This document shows positions 1 to 6,860 of a stretch of DNA of 25,902 bases, one piece after another. Position 1 is the stretch's first letter. Each line of letters starts with the position of its first letter. A program made the position numbers and the translations under genes. The stretch lies in assembly GCA_964558295.1 (NCBI GenBank), contig CAZLDQ010000065.1, positions 1 through 25,902 on the forward strand, written 5' to 3'. Under the pieces are notes generated by a model that was not told where the DNA came from, made no database searches, and saw only the letters and a list, made by a program, of their open reading frames with translations. Origin of the DNA: JBDKTH01 sp964558295. GTDB lineage: Bacteria > Planctomycetota > Planctomycetia > Pirellulales > Thermoguttaceae.

Positions 1-393
1 CGCGACGCGCCGGGCTGCACCGCGGCCCTCGTGGGGGCGGTGTGCGGCCACATGGCCACCACGCCGCACCGCGACAACTTCTTTCAGTTCGTCACCGCCC
101 ACGGCCCCTTCGAACTGACGGCGATCGTCCTCGCGGCGGCTGCGGGGATGCGTCTTGGGTTTGCCCTGGTCGACACGCACGGCCTGGCTCGCATCGCCTC
201 GCTGCGTCGCGCCAGTGAGGGGGCGATGCCGACCTTGGTGGCGGCAATGATCATGTTCGCCATGGCGGCGATGATCGAAGGTTTCTTGTCCCCCTCGCCC
301 GCCCCCTATTGGATCAAGGCCACGGTGGCCGTACTGTCGGCCGGCATGTTGATGTTTTACTTCGTACTCCTCGGTTACCCGCAGCGAGACTGA
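1..393 (+). CDS. SpoIIM/DUF95-family membrane protein, C-terminal part (5' end outside window)
   Basis: The frame is open from base 1 to the TGA at 391-393, so this is the end of a longer gene. The sequence has the SpoIIM/DUF95 signature: an HRDNFFQFVTAHGPFELTAI block (helix, then H-G-x-x-E-L), followed by three hydrophobic segments and a short cytoplasmic tail ending in YPQRD. The family is a multi-pass inner-membrane protein. The sporulation name comes from Bacillus and does not imply spores here. In planctomycetes and many other phyla it sits with DUF4129, DUF4350, MoxR and DUF58 genes, exactly the order found downstream, which supports the call. Its molecular role in that module is not established. 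The next gene starts 2 bases after its stop, so they are surely co-transcribed. The internal ATG at 52 is not the start. Confidence 0.78.
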   Translation, partial: RDAPGCTAALVGAVCGHMATTPHRDNFFQFVTAHGPFELTAIVLAAAAGMRLGFALVDTHGLARIASLRRASEGAMPTLVAAMIMFAMAAMIEGFLSPSPAPYWIKATVAVLSAGMLMFYFVLLGYPQRD

Positions 394-395
394 AC

Positions 396-1178
396 GTGGA
401 ACTGGATCACCATCGCATCACGATCCGCGAGCGGAACTATGTCGACATCCTCGACCTGGCCCTGCGCGGGAGTCGCGAGTTCGCCTGGCCGCGCGCGACG
501 GTCGTTTGCCTCGGGGTGGCGCCGATGATGCTGGGGAACAGGGGGCTGTTGTCGGGCTTCGAAGAGGAGGGCTTGGACACGGGCGGCCCGGCGCAGTATG
601 CATTGCTGACGCTGCTTCTGATCGCCTTCGAAGCGCCGCTGGCCACGTCCCTGACCACGCTCTACCTGGGCCGGGCCATGTTCAGCCAGCGGCCGCGACT
701 GCGGGAGGTTCTCCGCGACCTGCGTGATTCGCTGCCGCAACTGGTGCTCTACCAGATCCTCCTGCGACCGCTTTGCTTTCCCTGGACGTACCTGAACGAG
801 GTCATCCTCCTGGACCGCAACCCGATCTGGCGCAAATCGTCCCAGGGACGCACCACCTACTCCCGGGCGAAGACCGTGCATCGGGGCGAGGGCGGCGACC
901 TCTTTGGACGCTCGTTCATCTCCCTCGGGCTGGGCTCGCTGCTCATCGTAGCCGTGTGGCTCACGTTTGGCGCGGTGCACACGATGTTCGCCGGAGTCCT
1001 GGAATGGCCCCCGTCGATGCACACCTTCTACCTCCCCCTGGCAATTTGGATCGTCGTCTGCTACTTTGCGGTCGTCCGCTTTCTCGGCTATCTCGACTTG
1101 CGGATCCGCCGCGAGGGCTGGGAGGTCGAACTGGCGATGCGTGCGGAACGGGCGCGACTGACGAGGCACTGGGAATGA
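396..1178 (+). CDS. Multi-pass membrane protein of the MoxR/DUF58 operon
   Basis: 260 residues starting at GTG 396, two bases after the SpoIIM-like stop. This start is chosen because the protein then begins with a polar stretch (VELDHHRITIRERNYVDILD) and avoids overlapping the upstream gene. Hydrophobic segments lie near residues 33-49, 68-92, 113-128 (weak), 174-197 and 210-231. The C-terminal motif YLDLRIRREGWEVEL after the last membrane segment is typical of the uncharacterised membrane protein at this place in planctomycete MoxR operons. I know no enzymatic function; a structural role in an envelope complex with its SpoIIM-like and DUF4129 neighbours is inference. Its TGA (1176-1178) overlaps the ATG of the next gene (1175-1177), so translation is probably coupled. 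Confidence 0.82.
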   Translation: MELDHHRITIRERNYVDILDLALRGSREFAWPRATVVCLGVAPMMLGNRGLLSGFEEEGLDTGGPAQYALLTLLLIAFEAPLATSLTTLYLGRAMFSQRPRLREVLRDLRDSLPQLVLYQILLRPLCFPWTYLNEVILLDRNPIWRKSSQGRTTYSRAKTVHRGEGGDLFGRSFISLGLGSLLIVAVWLTFGAVHTMFAGVLEWPPSMHTFYLPLAIWIVVCYFAVVRFLGYLDLRIRREGWEVELAMRAERARLTRHWE

Positions 1179-1906
1179 ACGCCGCGCTGGCCAACCTGAT
1201 GTTCTTCGCCCAGACCGAGCCGGACGCCTCGGTCGTGGCCGCACGCCGCGCCTTGGACAAATGGCAGTGGCCCCCGCGCTATCCGTGGTACGATTCGGCC
1301 CAAGACGCCGTCGCCCGGATCGACGTCTCCGAGCCCTGGTATGCCCAGTGGAATCTGGACTGGCTTCGCGACTGGTTCGACTTCGGCGGGTTCCGACTGT
1401 TCTCGATGTCCTCGTTCCAGTGGGTTGCCTGGATCGCCATCGCCCTGCTGATCGGCCTGGCGGCATACTTGCTCTTCCGCGCCTACCGCCGCAGCGAACC
1501 GGGGGCCATCGCCGATGCGGCCCCAACCGGTGCCTCGGATGCGGCCGCCGACCGCCGGCGCGTCGAAGCCTTGCCGCTTGACGGACGCAAACGGTCCGAT
1601 TTCCTCGCTGAAGCGGCCCGCTGCTACGAGCAAGGCAACTATGCCGAAGCGATCATCTACCTGTTCAGCCACCAGCTTGTGGAACTCGACAAGCATGAGC
1701 TGATCCACCTGACCAAGGGCAAGACCAACCGCCAATACCTTCGCGAGCTCAGCCGGCGTCCGTCGCTTTGCCGCCTGATGGAACAGACGACCGTCGCCTT
1801 TGAAGGCGTCTTCTTCGGCCATCACCCCCTGGATCGCCATCACTTCGAAGCCTGTTGGTCCCGCCTGGATGAGTTCAACGCCCTCGTGGCGGAAGGGGAA
1901 GAATAA
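1175..1906 (+). CDS. DUF4129 domain membrane protein
   Basis: 243 residues. The ATG overlaps the preceding stop by the ATGA arrangement. A polar N-terminal region rich in Trp (about 25-70) is followed by one membrane segment at about 81-101 and a cytoplasmic, Ala-rich linker. From about residue 139 the DUF4129 helices are recognisable: the pattern A-x-x-C-Y-E-Q-G-N-Y-A-E-A-I-I-Y-L-F followed by the conserved KTNRQYLREL motif. The family often sits at the C-terminus of transglutaminase-like proteins or as a stand-alone gene in MoxR/DUF58 operons, as here. The residues resemble a TPR-like helical pair and may bind a partner; that is inference. The stop codon TAA (1904-1906) shares its last A with the start codon of the DUF4350 gene. 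Confidence 0.85.
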   Translation: MNAALANLMFFAQTEPDASVVAARRALDKWQWPPRYPWYDSAQDAVARIDVSEPWYAQWNLDWLRDWFDFGGFRLFSMSSFQWVAWIAIALLIGLAAYLLFRAYRRSEPGAIADAAPTGASDAAADRRRVEALPLDGRKRSDFLAEAARCYEQGNYAEAIIYLFSHQLVELDKHELIHLTKGKTNRQYLRELSRRPSLCRLMEQTTVAFEGVFFGHHPLDRHHFEACWSRLDEFNALVAEGEE

Positions 1907-1995
1907 TGCAGAATGCAGAATGCAGAATGCGGAATGAAAGAAACGGCCGCCGACGGCTGCGCTGCCGTTCTGCATTCTGCATTCTGGATTCCGAA
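1906..1995 (+). repeat. GAATG/CATTC palindromic element inside the DUF4350 coding start
   Basis: The arm cagaatgcagaatgcagaa at 1909-1927 is exactly complementary to 1968-1986 (19 bp), separated by a 40-base GC-rich loop in which AACGGC and GCCGTT can also pair. Further GAAT words (1929-1935, 1987-1996) extend the element imperfectly. It begins at the TAA/ATG junction of two genes and is read through in frame by DUF4350 residues 1 to about 29. Confidence 0.85.
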
Positions 1996-3105
1996 TTTCT
2001 TCTTCTCCTCCTCGCCGGTTGCCGGGCGGAGATCGAGACGACCTATGGCCAGCGGCAAGGGCCGACAGCCAGTTCCAGCGTCAATGGGACGGCCGTGTTG
2101 GCCGAGATGTTCGAGCGGGCGGGACACCGGGTGCTGTCCTGGCATAAGCTTTCCCCGCGTCTGCGCGAGCGGGCCGACTGCATTGTCTGGTTTCCCAACG
2201 ACTTCGAGCCCCCGTCGAGCGAAGTCCGCCAGTGGTTGGAAGACTGGCTCGAAGCGGCGCCGGATCGGACGCTCGTGTATGTGGGACGCGACTTCGACGC
2301 CGCCGCCTGGTATTGGCAGAAGGTCGAGCCGGGCGCGCCCGCAGCTCAGCTCGCCGAGCTTCGCCAACGCAAGGCGACGGCCCTCGTCGACTTCCGGTCG
2401 GCCAGACAGAAGCTCGCCAAGGACACGGACTGCGAATGGTTCACGGCCCAACGCGAATACAAGCCTCGCGAGGTCCGCACGCTTCAGGGGAAGCCGTCGT
2501 GGCTCCAAGGGATCGACCCGGCCAGGCTGGAAATCGAGCTCAATGGCCGGATGAAGCCCTCGCCCGAGGCCGAGGTCGTCTTGAAGTCGGAGGGCGACAT
2601 GCTCGTCAGCGTCGAGCCGTTCGGCGAAAGCCGGCTGATCGTGGTGTCCAACGGCTCCTTCCTGCTCAACCTGCCGCTGGTCAACCATGAGCATCGCAAA
2701 CTGGCCGGACGCCTGATCGACGAGGTCGGCAAGCCCAAGCAGACGGTCGTCTTCCTGGAGAGTCGCGCCGGTGGCCCGCCGATTGTCGCCAACGATCCGT
2801 CGCCGAGTGTGCCCACGGGGCTGGAGATCTTCAATCTCTGGCCGACCAGTTGGATCCTCCTGCATCTGGTTGTCGTCGGGATCCTTCTCTGTTTCTCCCG
2901 CTATCCGATCTTCGGCTTGCCCCGCGATCTTCCGCCCGAAACCCCTTCCGACTTCGGCAAGCACGTCGAAGCCCTCGGCGAACTCCTCAGCCGTTCCGGC
3001 GACACCGCCTATGCCACGGCCTGCATCCTGCATTACCGGCAAAATGCCGAAGGCAGAATGATGAATGATGAAGTGAATCTCAAATCTCAAATCTCAAATC
3101 CTTGA
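1906..3105 (+). CDS. DUF4350 domain protein with palindrome-derived N- and C-termini
   Basis: 399 residues. From about residue 40 the protein matches DUF4350: an IETTYG motif, then a Rossmann-like GATase-type fold (NGTAVLAEMFERAGHRV, IVWFPNDF, LVYVGRDFD) and a C-terminal membrane helix near 312-331, followed by a short cytoplasmic tail. Residues 36-39 (LAGC) form a lipobox, so it may be a lipoprotein as well as C-terminally anchored. The first ~29 residues are translated from an inverted repeat (1909-1927 and 1968-1986), and the last ~22 from A/T-rich repeat DNA ending in three CAAATCT heptamers. Neither end looks like normal protein. An in-frame alternative start past the repeat was not found before the lipobox, so the repeat apparently provides the initiation codon and n-region. 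The gene lies between DUF4129 and MoxR, as is usual. Confidence 0.8.
   Translation: MQNAECRMRNERNGRRRLRCRSAFCILDSEFLLLLLAGCRAEIETTYGQRQGPTASSSVNGTAVLAEMFERAGHRVLSWHKLSPRLRERADCIVWFPNDFEPPSSEVRQWLEDWLEAAPDRTLVYVGRDFDAAAWYWQKVEPGAPAAQLAELRQRKATALVDFRSARQKLAKDTDCEWFTAQREYKPREVRTLQGKPSWLQGIDPARLEIELNGRMKPSPEAEVVLKSEGDMLVSVEPFGESRLIVVSNGSFLLNLPLVNHEHRKLAGRLIDEVGKPKQTVVFLESRAGGPPIVANDPSPSVPTGLEIFNLWPTSWILLHLVVVGILLCFSRYPIFGLPRDLPPETPSDFGKHVEALGELLSRSGDTAYATACILHYRQNAEGRMMNDEVNLKSQISNP
3045..3101 (+). repeat. GAATG-word and CAAATCT heptamer repeat at the DUF4350/MoxR junction
   Basis: A run of GAATG-like words (aatgatgaatgatg near 3058-3070) is followed by three tandem copies of the heptamer CAAATCT (3081-3087, 3088-3094, 3095-3101; the last ends in C). 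Three heptamers equal seven codons, so the frame of DUF4350 is kept to its stop. The repeat occupies the place where the MoxR ribosome-binding site would be, and no Shine-Dalgarno sequence is visible. Confidence 0.8.
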
Positions 3106-3107
3106 TC

Positions 3108-4175
3108 ATGGCATCTCCGTTTGAACGCGATCCGGAATCGTTCCCGCAACAACCTCAAGTGAGTCCCATTGAGCCCGTCCAGGCTGATCCCGTCGGCGAG
3201 TCGGTGGCGATGGCCGAAGGAGCCGACACGTCGATCAAGCGGCTGTTCGACCGGATAACGGCCGAGATCCGCAAGGTCTACGTGGGACAAGACGAACTCG
3301 TCCTGGGGACGCTGGTGGCCCTGTTCTCCAGTGGCCACGTGCTGATCGAAAGCGTACCGGGCTTGGGCAAAACGCTCTTGGTGCGCGCGCTCGGTCAGGT
3401 GCTGGGGTGCAAGTTTGCCCGAATCCAGTTCACCGCCGACCTGATGCCCTCGGACATCACCGGCTCGCCGATCCTCGACATGAAGACCCAGGAGTTTCGC
3501 TTCCGCCCCGGGCCGGTCTTCACGCAGTTGCTCTTGGCCGACGAGATCAATCGTTCGCCGGCTAAGACCCACGCGGCCCTGCTCGAGGTGATGCAGGAAT
3601 ACCGGGTTACGATCGAGCGCACGAGTCATCGGATCGAAAAGCCGTTTCTGGTGTTGGCCACGCAGAACCCGATCGAATCTGAAGGGACCTACAACCTGCC
3701 CGAGGCCCAACTAGACCGGTTCATGTTCAAGCTGGTGGTCAACTATCCGTCGGCCGAGGAAGAGGCCAATATCCTTACGCTACACAGCGTGCAGGCGGAC
3801 CTGGACCAGCGGTTGGAAAAGCTCGACACGGTCACCAGCCCGGCCGAGATTGTCGAGATGACTCGCGCGTGCAGCGACGTGTTCGTTGACCCGAAGCTGG
3901 TCCAGTATATCAACACGTTGGTGCGGACGACGCGACAGTGGCCGCAATTTTACCTGGGGGCCTCCCCCCGGGCAGGAATCGCCCTGATGCAGGGGGCCCG
4001 AACCCTGGCCGCCTTCCACGGCCGCGACTACGCCGTGCCTGATGACGTGGTGGAACTGGCGTTGCCCGCGTTGCGTCATCGCGTAATTCTCTCGGCCGAA
4101 GCGGAGGTCGAGGGACATAGCATCAACGAGGTGCTGACCGACATGATCCGCTCCGTTGAGGTGCCGCGACTTTGA
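3108..4175 (+). CDS. MoxR-family AAA+ ATPase
   Basis: 355 residues from ATG 3108. A TTG at 3102, overlapping the preceding TGA, is an alternative start two codons upstream. The variable N-terminus (1-45) precedes the AAA_3 ATPase core: Walker A ESVPGLGKT at 81-89 (Lys88), Walker B LLLADEIN at 141-148, sensor 1 ATQNP, the GTYNLPEAQLDRF arginine-finger region and a C-terminal lid domain with GASPRAGIAL (sensor 2). MoxR proteins are chaperone-like ATPases that act with von Willebrand-type partners, here most likely the DUF58 product that starts 4 bases before its stop. No Shine-Dalgarno is visible because the upstream bases are heptamer repeats, so translation probably depends on coupling to DUF4350. 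Confidence 0.95.
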   Translation: MASPFERDPESFPQQPQVSPIEPVQADPVGESVAMAEGADTSIKRLFDRITAEIRKVYVGQDELVLGTLVALFSSGHVLIESVPGLGKTLLVRALGQVLGCKFARIQFTADLMPSDITGSPILDMKTQEFRFRPGPVFTQLLLADEINRSPAKTHAALLEVMQEYRVTIERTSHRIEKPFLVLATQNPIESEGTYNLPEAQLDRFMFKLVVNYPSAEEEANILTLHSVQADLDQRLEKLDTVTSPAEIVEMTRACSDVFVDPKLVQYINTLVRTTRQWPQFYLGASPRAGIALMQGARTLAAFHGRDYAVPDDVVELALPALRHRVILSAEAEVEGHSINEVLTDMIRSVEVPRL

Positions 4176-5560
4176 GCGCTTTGACGCTAACCCTGGTGAA
4201 GCTTGCTCTGGTGGCCGGGCCGTTCGCGGTCCTGGCCGGGCTTCTGCGCATCTATCCCGAACGCCGACTGGTTAGGCTGGCCCTCGTGCCGGCCCTGTTG
4301 ACGTTCGGACTCTTAGCGGTGCCGGGGCTCAAATGGCCGTTGGCCGTGCTCGATGGGCTGCTCGTGCTCGTGGCGTTCGTCGACCTGCTCGCGCTTCCCC
4401 GCTCGAACAGTTTTGCGGTTGTCCGGTACACGGGCCGCGTTGCCTCACTGCGCAAGCGTCATCGCGTCACGCTGGTGGTCGACAATCAGACCGACCGCGT
4501 CTATCGGCTGGCAGTTCGCGACGGCGTACCCCACCTGTTGAATCCAGAGCCGGACGAACTGACTGCCGAGTTGACCGGCCGTACCCGGACGACGGTGGAG
4601 TACCAACTCCGGCCGAGTCGGCGCGGGGCGTTCACGCTTCGCAGCGTGCATCTGAAGGTGCTGAGCCGTTGGGGGCTCTGGAAGCGGTTTTTGGACTATC
4701 CGTGCGAGACGGTTCTTCACGTCTATCCCGATCTGAAGCAGTTGGCCGAGTATGCCCTGCTGGCACGCACCAACCGGCTGAACCTCGTCGGCGTACGTCG
4801 CACGCGGCGGATCGGCTTGGATAACGACTTCGAGCGGCTTCGCGACTACACGATCGACGACAATTACAAGCATATCGAGTGGCGCGCGACTGCCCGGCGG
4901 CGCAAACTGACGGTCAAGGATTTTCAGTCCAGCCAGAGCCAGCGGTTGATCTTTCTTGTCGACTGCGGCCGGATGATGACCAACGAAGCGGCCGGACTGA
5001 GCCTGTTGGATCACGCCTTGAACTCGATGCTGATGCTCAGCTACGTGGCCTTGCGTCAGAACGACGCGGTGGGGCTGATTGCTTTCTCCGACGAGATCCA
5101 CTGCTTCGTTCCGCCGCGCAACGGCATGGCCCAGATGAACCGCCTGCTGCACGCCTGCTTTGACCGCTTCCCCCGGCTGGTTGAATCACGCTACGATCAG
5201 GCGTTCCGTTATTTGGCCTCTCACGTGCGCAAGCGTTCGCTAGTCGTACTGGCCACCAACGTGATCGACGAGGTGAACGCCAACCAGGTGGAGCGTTACT
5301 TGACGAACCTCGTCGGTCGACACTTGCCGTTGGGCGTTTTCCTGCGCGACCGGCGATTGTTTGAAGCCCTGCAACTCGAACATCCCCAAGGCGACGCCTT
5401 CTGGCAAGCCGCCGCAGCCGCCGACATCCTCACCTGGCGCCATCAGGTGCTCCGCGATCTGAACAGCAAAGGCGCCCTGACCCTCGATATCTTCCCCGAA
5501 GAAATGACCGCCCCGCTCGTGAATCGTTATCTGGAGATCAAGGCCAGACACTTGTTGTAA
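4172..5560 (+). CDS. DUF58 domain protein (vWA-like MoxR partner)
   Basis: 462 residues starting at TTG 4172, which overlaps the MoxR TGA. Two hydrophobic segments (about 6-26 and 33-77) anchor it in the membrane, with a beta-rich domain to about 200. The DUF58 signature FERLRDYTIDDNYKHIEW continues to KDFQ across residues 220-251. The von Willebrand-type domain follows: LIFLVDCGRMM around Asp264, where the classical DxSxS metal-site motif is reduced to D-C-G-R-M, then a Rossmann-like rest (VGLIAFSDEI, LVVLATNVID). Degenerate metal sites are usual in this subgroup. By family knowledge it works with the MoxR ATPase. Its TAA overlaps the left arm of an inverted repeat (5559-5570), and it is convergent with the following gene. 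Confidence 0.92.
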   Translation: MSALTLTLVKLALVAGPFAVLAGLLRIYPERRLVRLALVPALLTFGLLAVPGLKWPLAVLDGLLVLVAFVDLLALPRSNSFAVVRYTGRVASLRKRHRVTLVVDNQTDRVYRLAVRDGVPHLLNPEPDELTAELTGRTRTTVEYQLRPSRRGAFTLRSVHLKVLSRWGLWKRFLDYPCETVLHVYPDLKQLAEYALLARTNRLNLVGVRRTRRIGLDNDFERLRDYTIDDNYKHIEWRATARRRKLTVKDFQSSQSQRLIFLVDCGRMMTNEAAGLSLLDHALNSMLMLSYVALRQNDAVGLIAFSDEIHCFVPPRNGMAQMNRLLHACFDRFPRLVESRYDQAFRYLASHVRKRSLVVLATNVIDEVNANQVERYLTNLVGRHLPLGVFLRDRRLFEALQLEHPQGDAFWQAAAAADILTWRHQVLRDLNSKGALTLDIFPEEMTAPLVNRYLEIKARHLL

Positions 5561-5713
5561 TGATGAATGCCAAATGATGAATGATGAATGGGGGCAGGAC
5601 GATTCTGAGTTGAATTGAAACGGCAGCGCAACAAAAACGGGCAGCGGAAAACCGCTGCCCGGAGATTGCGGAGGTCGGAATGCAAGACTCATCTGCATTC
5701 AGCATTCATCATT
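5559..5713. repeat. GAATG/CATTC inverted repeat enclosing a convergent gene junction
   Basis: The 12-base arm AATGATGAATGC (5559-5570) is exactly complementary to 5702-5713, with more GAATG/CATTC words on the inner side of each arm (5574-5591; 5675-5700). The left arm overlaps the TAA of the DUF58 gene and the right arm contains the TGA of the minus-strand lipoprotein gene (5709-5711). A separate terminator hairpin lies inside. Confidence 0.75.
5631..5661 (-). terminator. Intrinsic terminator of the lipoprotein gene
   Basis: A perfect 10-bp stem CGGGCAGCGG/CCGCTGCCCG (5638-5647 with 5652-5661) closes an AAAA loop (TTTT on the minus strand). Read on the minus strand it is followed at once by TTTTT (5637-5633) and TGTT. 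That is a classic factor-independent terminator about 50 bases after the lipoprotein stop. On the plus strand no T-run follows, so it may only slow transcription from DUF58. Confidence 0.88.
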
Positions 5714-6665
5714 TCTTCGCTTTCGGCAGTTTGCTCGACATCTCGCGGATCTTCTGGAGGGTCTCGGTCTGGATGTCGGCGTCGGGGATCTTGTTGGTGG
5801 CTAGTTCGGCTTCGTTGCAGACCTCACGGGCCTTAGCTGTGTTGCCCAGTTTGACGTACTTCCCGGCGATGTCAGCCAAGGTGAGCGACTTGCTGTAGGC
5901 GGTGTCGATCTTCTTGGCCGCATCGAGGGCCATGTCAAGGGTCTTGGCCGCTTCGTCCTTCTGCCCTAGTTCCGATTGGGTGATGGCCAGATCGGTCAGC
6001 ATGTCGGCCTGGGCTTTGGCATCCTTCATGGACTTGGCCTGTTCGAAGTTGGCCTTGAGCAACCGATCGGCCTCGGGGGCCACGCCTGCCTTTTGATAGA
6101 CAAGCACGGCCTGGTCCAGCACGACGGTCCGTGCGACAAGGTCTTCTTTTCCTTCGCCATCTTTCAGCTCACCGGCCAGTTTTTCCACATCCTGGAGCGT
6201 TTCGGTGACGCTCTCGGTGTCCTTCATCTCTGCCTGGGCCTTGGCTAACTTGATGAGAATTTGGGCCTTGACTTCCTTTTCCTTGATTTCCTTGGCGGCT
6301 TCGCGAGCACTTTTCATGGCGATCCGCGCGCCGGCTCTGTTGTCGAGTTGGGCCTGAGCCACGGCCACGGAGCCCCAAGCCTCGGCGCGGAGCATTACGT
6401 CTTCGATCTGTTTGCATTCATCGGCGGCCATGCCGATAGCCTGTTCGGCTTCCTGGCGGATGCCGAGCCCTTTGCGTTTCAACGCGAGTTTGGTGTACTT
6501 GATGGCCCGGACCGACGGATCCTGTTCTTTCTTGATTTTGGCCACCTGGCTGGCAAACGTCGCCCCGCCCGACTTGGACGTCTTTCCGCCCCCGCATCCC
6601 GCGATGGCTACCATCATCACTCCCACGCCAAGCCAAGAAAACAGTGCCGAACCGCGTCGAACCAT
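5709..6665 (-). CDS. Helical-repeat (TPR-like) lipoprotein
   Basis: 318 residues. The start ATG (6665-6663) has a good ribosome-binding site, GAGGAG, eight bases upstream. Residues 1-23 form a signal peptide ending in the lipobox AIAGC (Cys24), followed by a Gly/Lys/Ser linker. The rest is almost entirely alpha-helical, Ala/Lys/Glu-rich, in repeating helix pairs of about 35-40 residues (for example KAQILIKLAKAQAEMKDTES, KAQADMLTDLAITQSELGQK, KSLTLADIAGKYVKLGNTAK), which is a TPR-like solenoid. TPR lipoproteins act as scaffolds for protein contacts at the outer or inner membrane. No specific function can be named. The stop codon lies in the arm of a palindromic repeat, and the gene has its own promoter and terminator. 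Confidence 0.82.
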   Translation of the reverse strand: MVRRGSALFSWLGVGVMMVAIAGCGGGKTSKSGGATFASQVAKIKKEQDPSVRAIKYTKLALKRKGLGIRQEAEQAIGMAADECKQIEDVMLRAEAWGSVAVAQAQLDNRAGARIAMKSAREAAKEIKEKEVKAQILIKLAKAQAEMKDTESVTETLQDVEKLAGELKDGEGKEDLVARTVVLDQAVLVYQKAGVAPEADRLLKANFEQAKSMKDAKAQADMLTDLAITQSELGQKDEAAKTLDMALDAAKKIDTAYSKSLTLADIAGKYVKLGNTAKAREVCNEAELATNKIPDADIQTETLQKIREMSSKLPKAKK

Positions 6666-6742
6666 GGTCTTCTCCTCAACCGATTTTGAATGCCACGAGA
6701 CTGTTCCGAACGGAGTCCCCGCGGGGACGGGAAAGCCGGTCC

Positions 6743-6771
6743 ATTATAGCGGGTTCGGTCGCCCATGCGAA
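6743..6771 (-). promoter_or_regulatory. Promoter of the helical-repeat lipoprotein gene
   Basis: On the minus strand a perfect -10 box TATAAT (6748-6743) lies 17 bases after TTCGCA (6771-6766; four of six to TTGACA). The predicted transcript start is about 70 bases before the ATG. A dyad GGTTCG/CGAACC (6752-6757, 6768-6773) covers the -35 box and spacer and could be a repressor site. Confidence 0.6.
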
Positions 6772-6860
6772 CCGACACCGCTTCCGAGTGGAGTGGTGTC
6801 ACCCAACGTCCCTGCCAGCCCCCATCGGCCTCGACCGCCGCCACGGCTGCCGTCCGTTAT

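Noticed and set aside
1..393. Evidence of sporulation from the SpoIIM-like gene
   Set aside because: The family is widespread in non-sporulating bacteria in this operon context.
375..1526. Several long minus-strand frames opposite the MoxR operon
   Set aside because: Arg/Pro-rich shadow frames of GC-rich genes. The plus-strand genes carry clear domains and overlapping starts.
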